Virus record (IMG/VR): IMGVR_UViG_3300023109_002606
Coordinates: 1-32,594 of that record
Length of the DNA: 32,594 nucleotides
Direction: 5' to 3' (one strand)
DNA from: a virus
Positions 32,328 to 32,594 of this stretch are shown here, piece after piece. The position numbers and the translations under genes are program-made. The notes below the pieces were generated by a model that was not told the DNA's origin, did not search any database, and worked only from the letters and a program-made list of their open reading frames with translations. How positions within the stretch are numbered: position 1 is the first letter of the stretch; the number at the start of each line of letters is the position of its first letter.

Positions 32328-32353
32328 CGGGGGGTTGGTTTCCCAACCCCTCG
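32328..32353 (+). terminator. GC-rich 11-bp hairpin fused to a promoter
   Basis: CGGGGGGTTGG (32328-32338) pairs with CCAACCCCTCG (32343-32353), with one G-U pair and a TTTC loop. It is one of the most GC-rich spots in the window and follows the stop at 32322 by 5 nt. TTCGTATATT follows in place of a T tract. Termination is likely but not certain. Confidence 0.72.
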
Positions 32354-32365
32354 TTCGTATATTTA
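32334..32365 (+). promoter_or_regulatory. Bacteroidota-type promoter with its -33 box inside the hairpin
   Basis: GTTG at 32334-32337 in the hairpin's left arm, 20 nt, then TATATTTA at 32358-32365 preceded by TTCG. The transcript would carry a GNRA-type mini-hairpin and then AAAATAAAAGTTATG at 32402. Confidence 0.78.
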
Positions 32366-32376
32366 CGGGGTAAATG

Positions 32377-32388
32377 AGGCGCGAGCCT
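32377..32388 (+). promoter_or_regulatory. GNRA-capped mini-hairpin in a leader
   Basis: AGGC (32377-32380) pairs with GCCT (32385-32388) around a GCGA loop, a stable GNRA tetraloop, 13 nt before ATG 32402. Only four pairs, but GC-rich in an AT-rich leader. Confidence 0.45.
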
Positions 32389-32401
32389 AAAAATAAAAGT
32401 T

Positions 32402-32584
32402 ATGTTTAAAAAAATAGATTTCAAGTATTTAGTAGGAGCAGTAGGTGCTCTAGGTTTAGCAGTATTAACAATGGCAGGTGTTGTTCAACAATATATCCAC
32501 TTTGCTGGTGTTGATAATGAAATGGGATTTGCATTAATGGCAATTTTCATGAGTGTTATGTGTATGTTTGGTATTAAAAAATAA
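32402..32584 (+). CDS. small two-helix membrane protein
   Basis: The 60-residue protein has a short basic start (FKKIDFKY), a Gly/Ala/Leu-rich helix (LVGAVGALGLAVLTMAGVVQ, about 10-29), a short polar turn and a second helix (MGFALMAIFMSVMCMFGI), ending in KK. The topology fits a small inner-membrane hairpin, possibly holin-like. It has its own strong promoter with a structured leader, which suggests high or late expression. The next start (ATG 32590) follows an AAAAGTTATG leader and runs out of the window. Confidence 0.78.
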   Translation: MFKKIDFKYLVGAVGALGLAVLTMAGVVQQYIHFAGVDNEMGFALMAIFMSVMCMFGIKK

Positions 32585-32589
32585 AAGTT

Positions 32590-32594
32590 ATGTT
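32590..32594 (+). CDS. start of the next gene (partial)
   Basis: ATG at 32590 follows ATAAAAGTT, the same leader used by the preceding gene, 5 nt after its stop. Only the first codon and two bases are inside the window, so nothing can be said about the product. Confidence 0.5.

Overview
The window looks like a stretch of a T4-type tailed phage (Caudoviricetes) that infects a Bacteroidota, probably flavobacterial, host. All genes lie on the + strand, are very AT-rich, and are packed with ATGA, TAATG or 8-nt overlaps. The replisome is T4-like: family B polymerase (gp43), a probable sliding clamp (gp45-like), clamp-loader ATPase (gp44) and a probable small loader subunit (gp62). The host guess rests on promoters. 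At least eight intergenic sites fit the Bacteroidota pattern (TTTG or xTTG, exactly 20 nt, then TATATTTA-like), and classical Shine-Dalgarno sequences are nearly absent.

Layout. Positions 1-5138 hold nucleotide and small-molecule genes in one tight run: thioredoxin, QueD, QueE, a staphylococcal-nuclease-like enzyme, a NodU/TobZ-type carbamoyltransferase, a hotdog thioesterase and a purine phosphoribosyltransferase. FolE at 5176 has its own promoter. FolE, QueD and QueE are three early enzymes of 7-deazaguanine synthesis, so modified phage DNA (or tRNA queuosine) is plausible, but QueC and a DpdA-type transglycosylase are not in the window. Positions 6278-10318 hold a MazG-like pyrophosphohydrolase, the polymerase and the probable clamp. 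Positions 10298-13117 are a chaperone block (Hsp20, GroES, GroEL); hsp20 has a structured leader and is flanked by a near-perfect inverted repeat. Positions 13131-17445 hold the clamp loader subunits, a miniature CorA-like membrane protein, an Nmad1/DUF1599 protein, a RecB/Cas4-like nuclease with four Fe-S-type cysteines and a ribbon-helix-helix-like protein.

Positions 17469-26064 are a glycan cassette: at least five glycosyltransferase-like genes of GT-A and GT-B type, a further likely transferase, an SDR sugar epimerase/dehydratase and a TylF-type methyltransferase, with a zinc-ribbon protein inserted. It is followed by two genes resembling the two halves of HldE (nucleotidyltransferase at 26602, PfkB kinase at 28982), separated by about 2 kb of unrelated small genes. 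These genes could make and attach a decorated sugar to phage DNA, virion or host envelope. Positions 27011-32594 are accessory: HNH-type and SWIM zinc proteins, a secreted SLT-type lysozyme-like enzyme and many small unknowns. Several are driven by promoters that sit directly on strong hairpins.

No tRNA, rRNA, CRISPR array, insertion sequence, integrase or att site was seen. No gap between genes exceeds about 90 nt.
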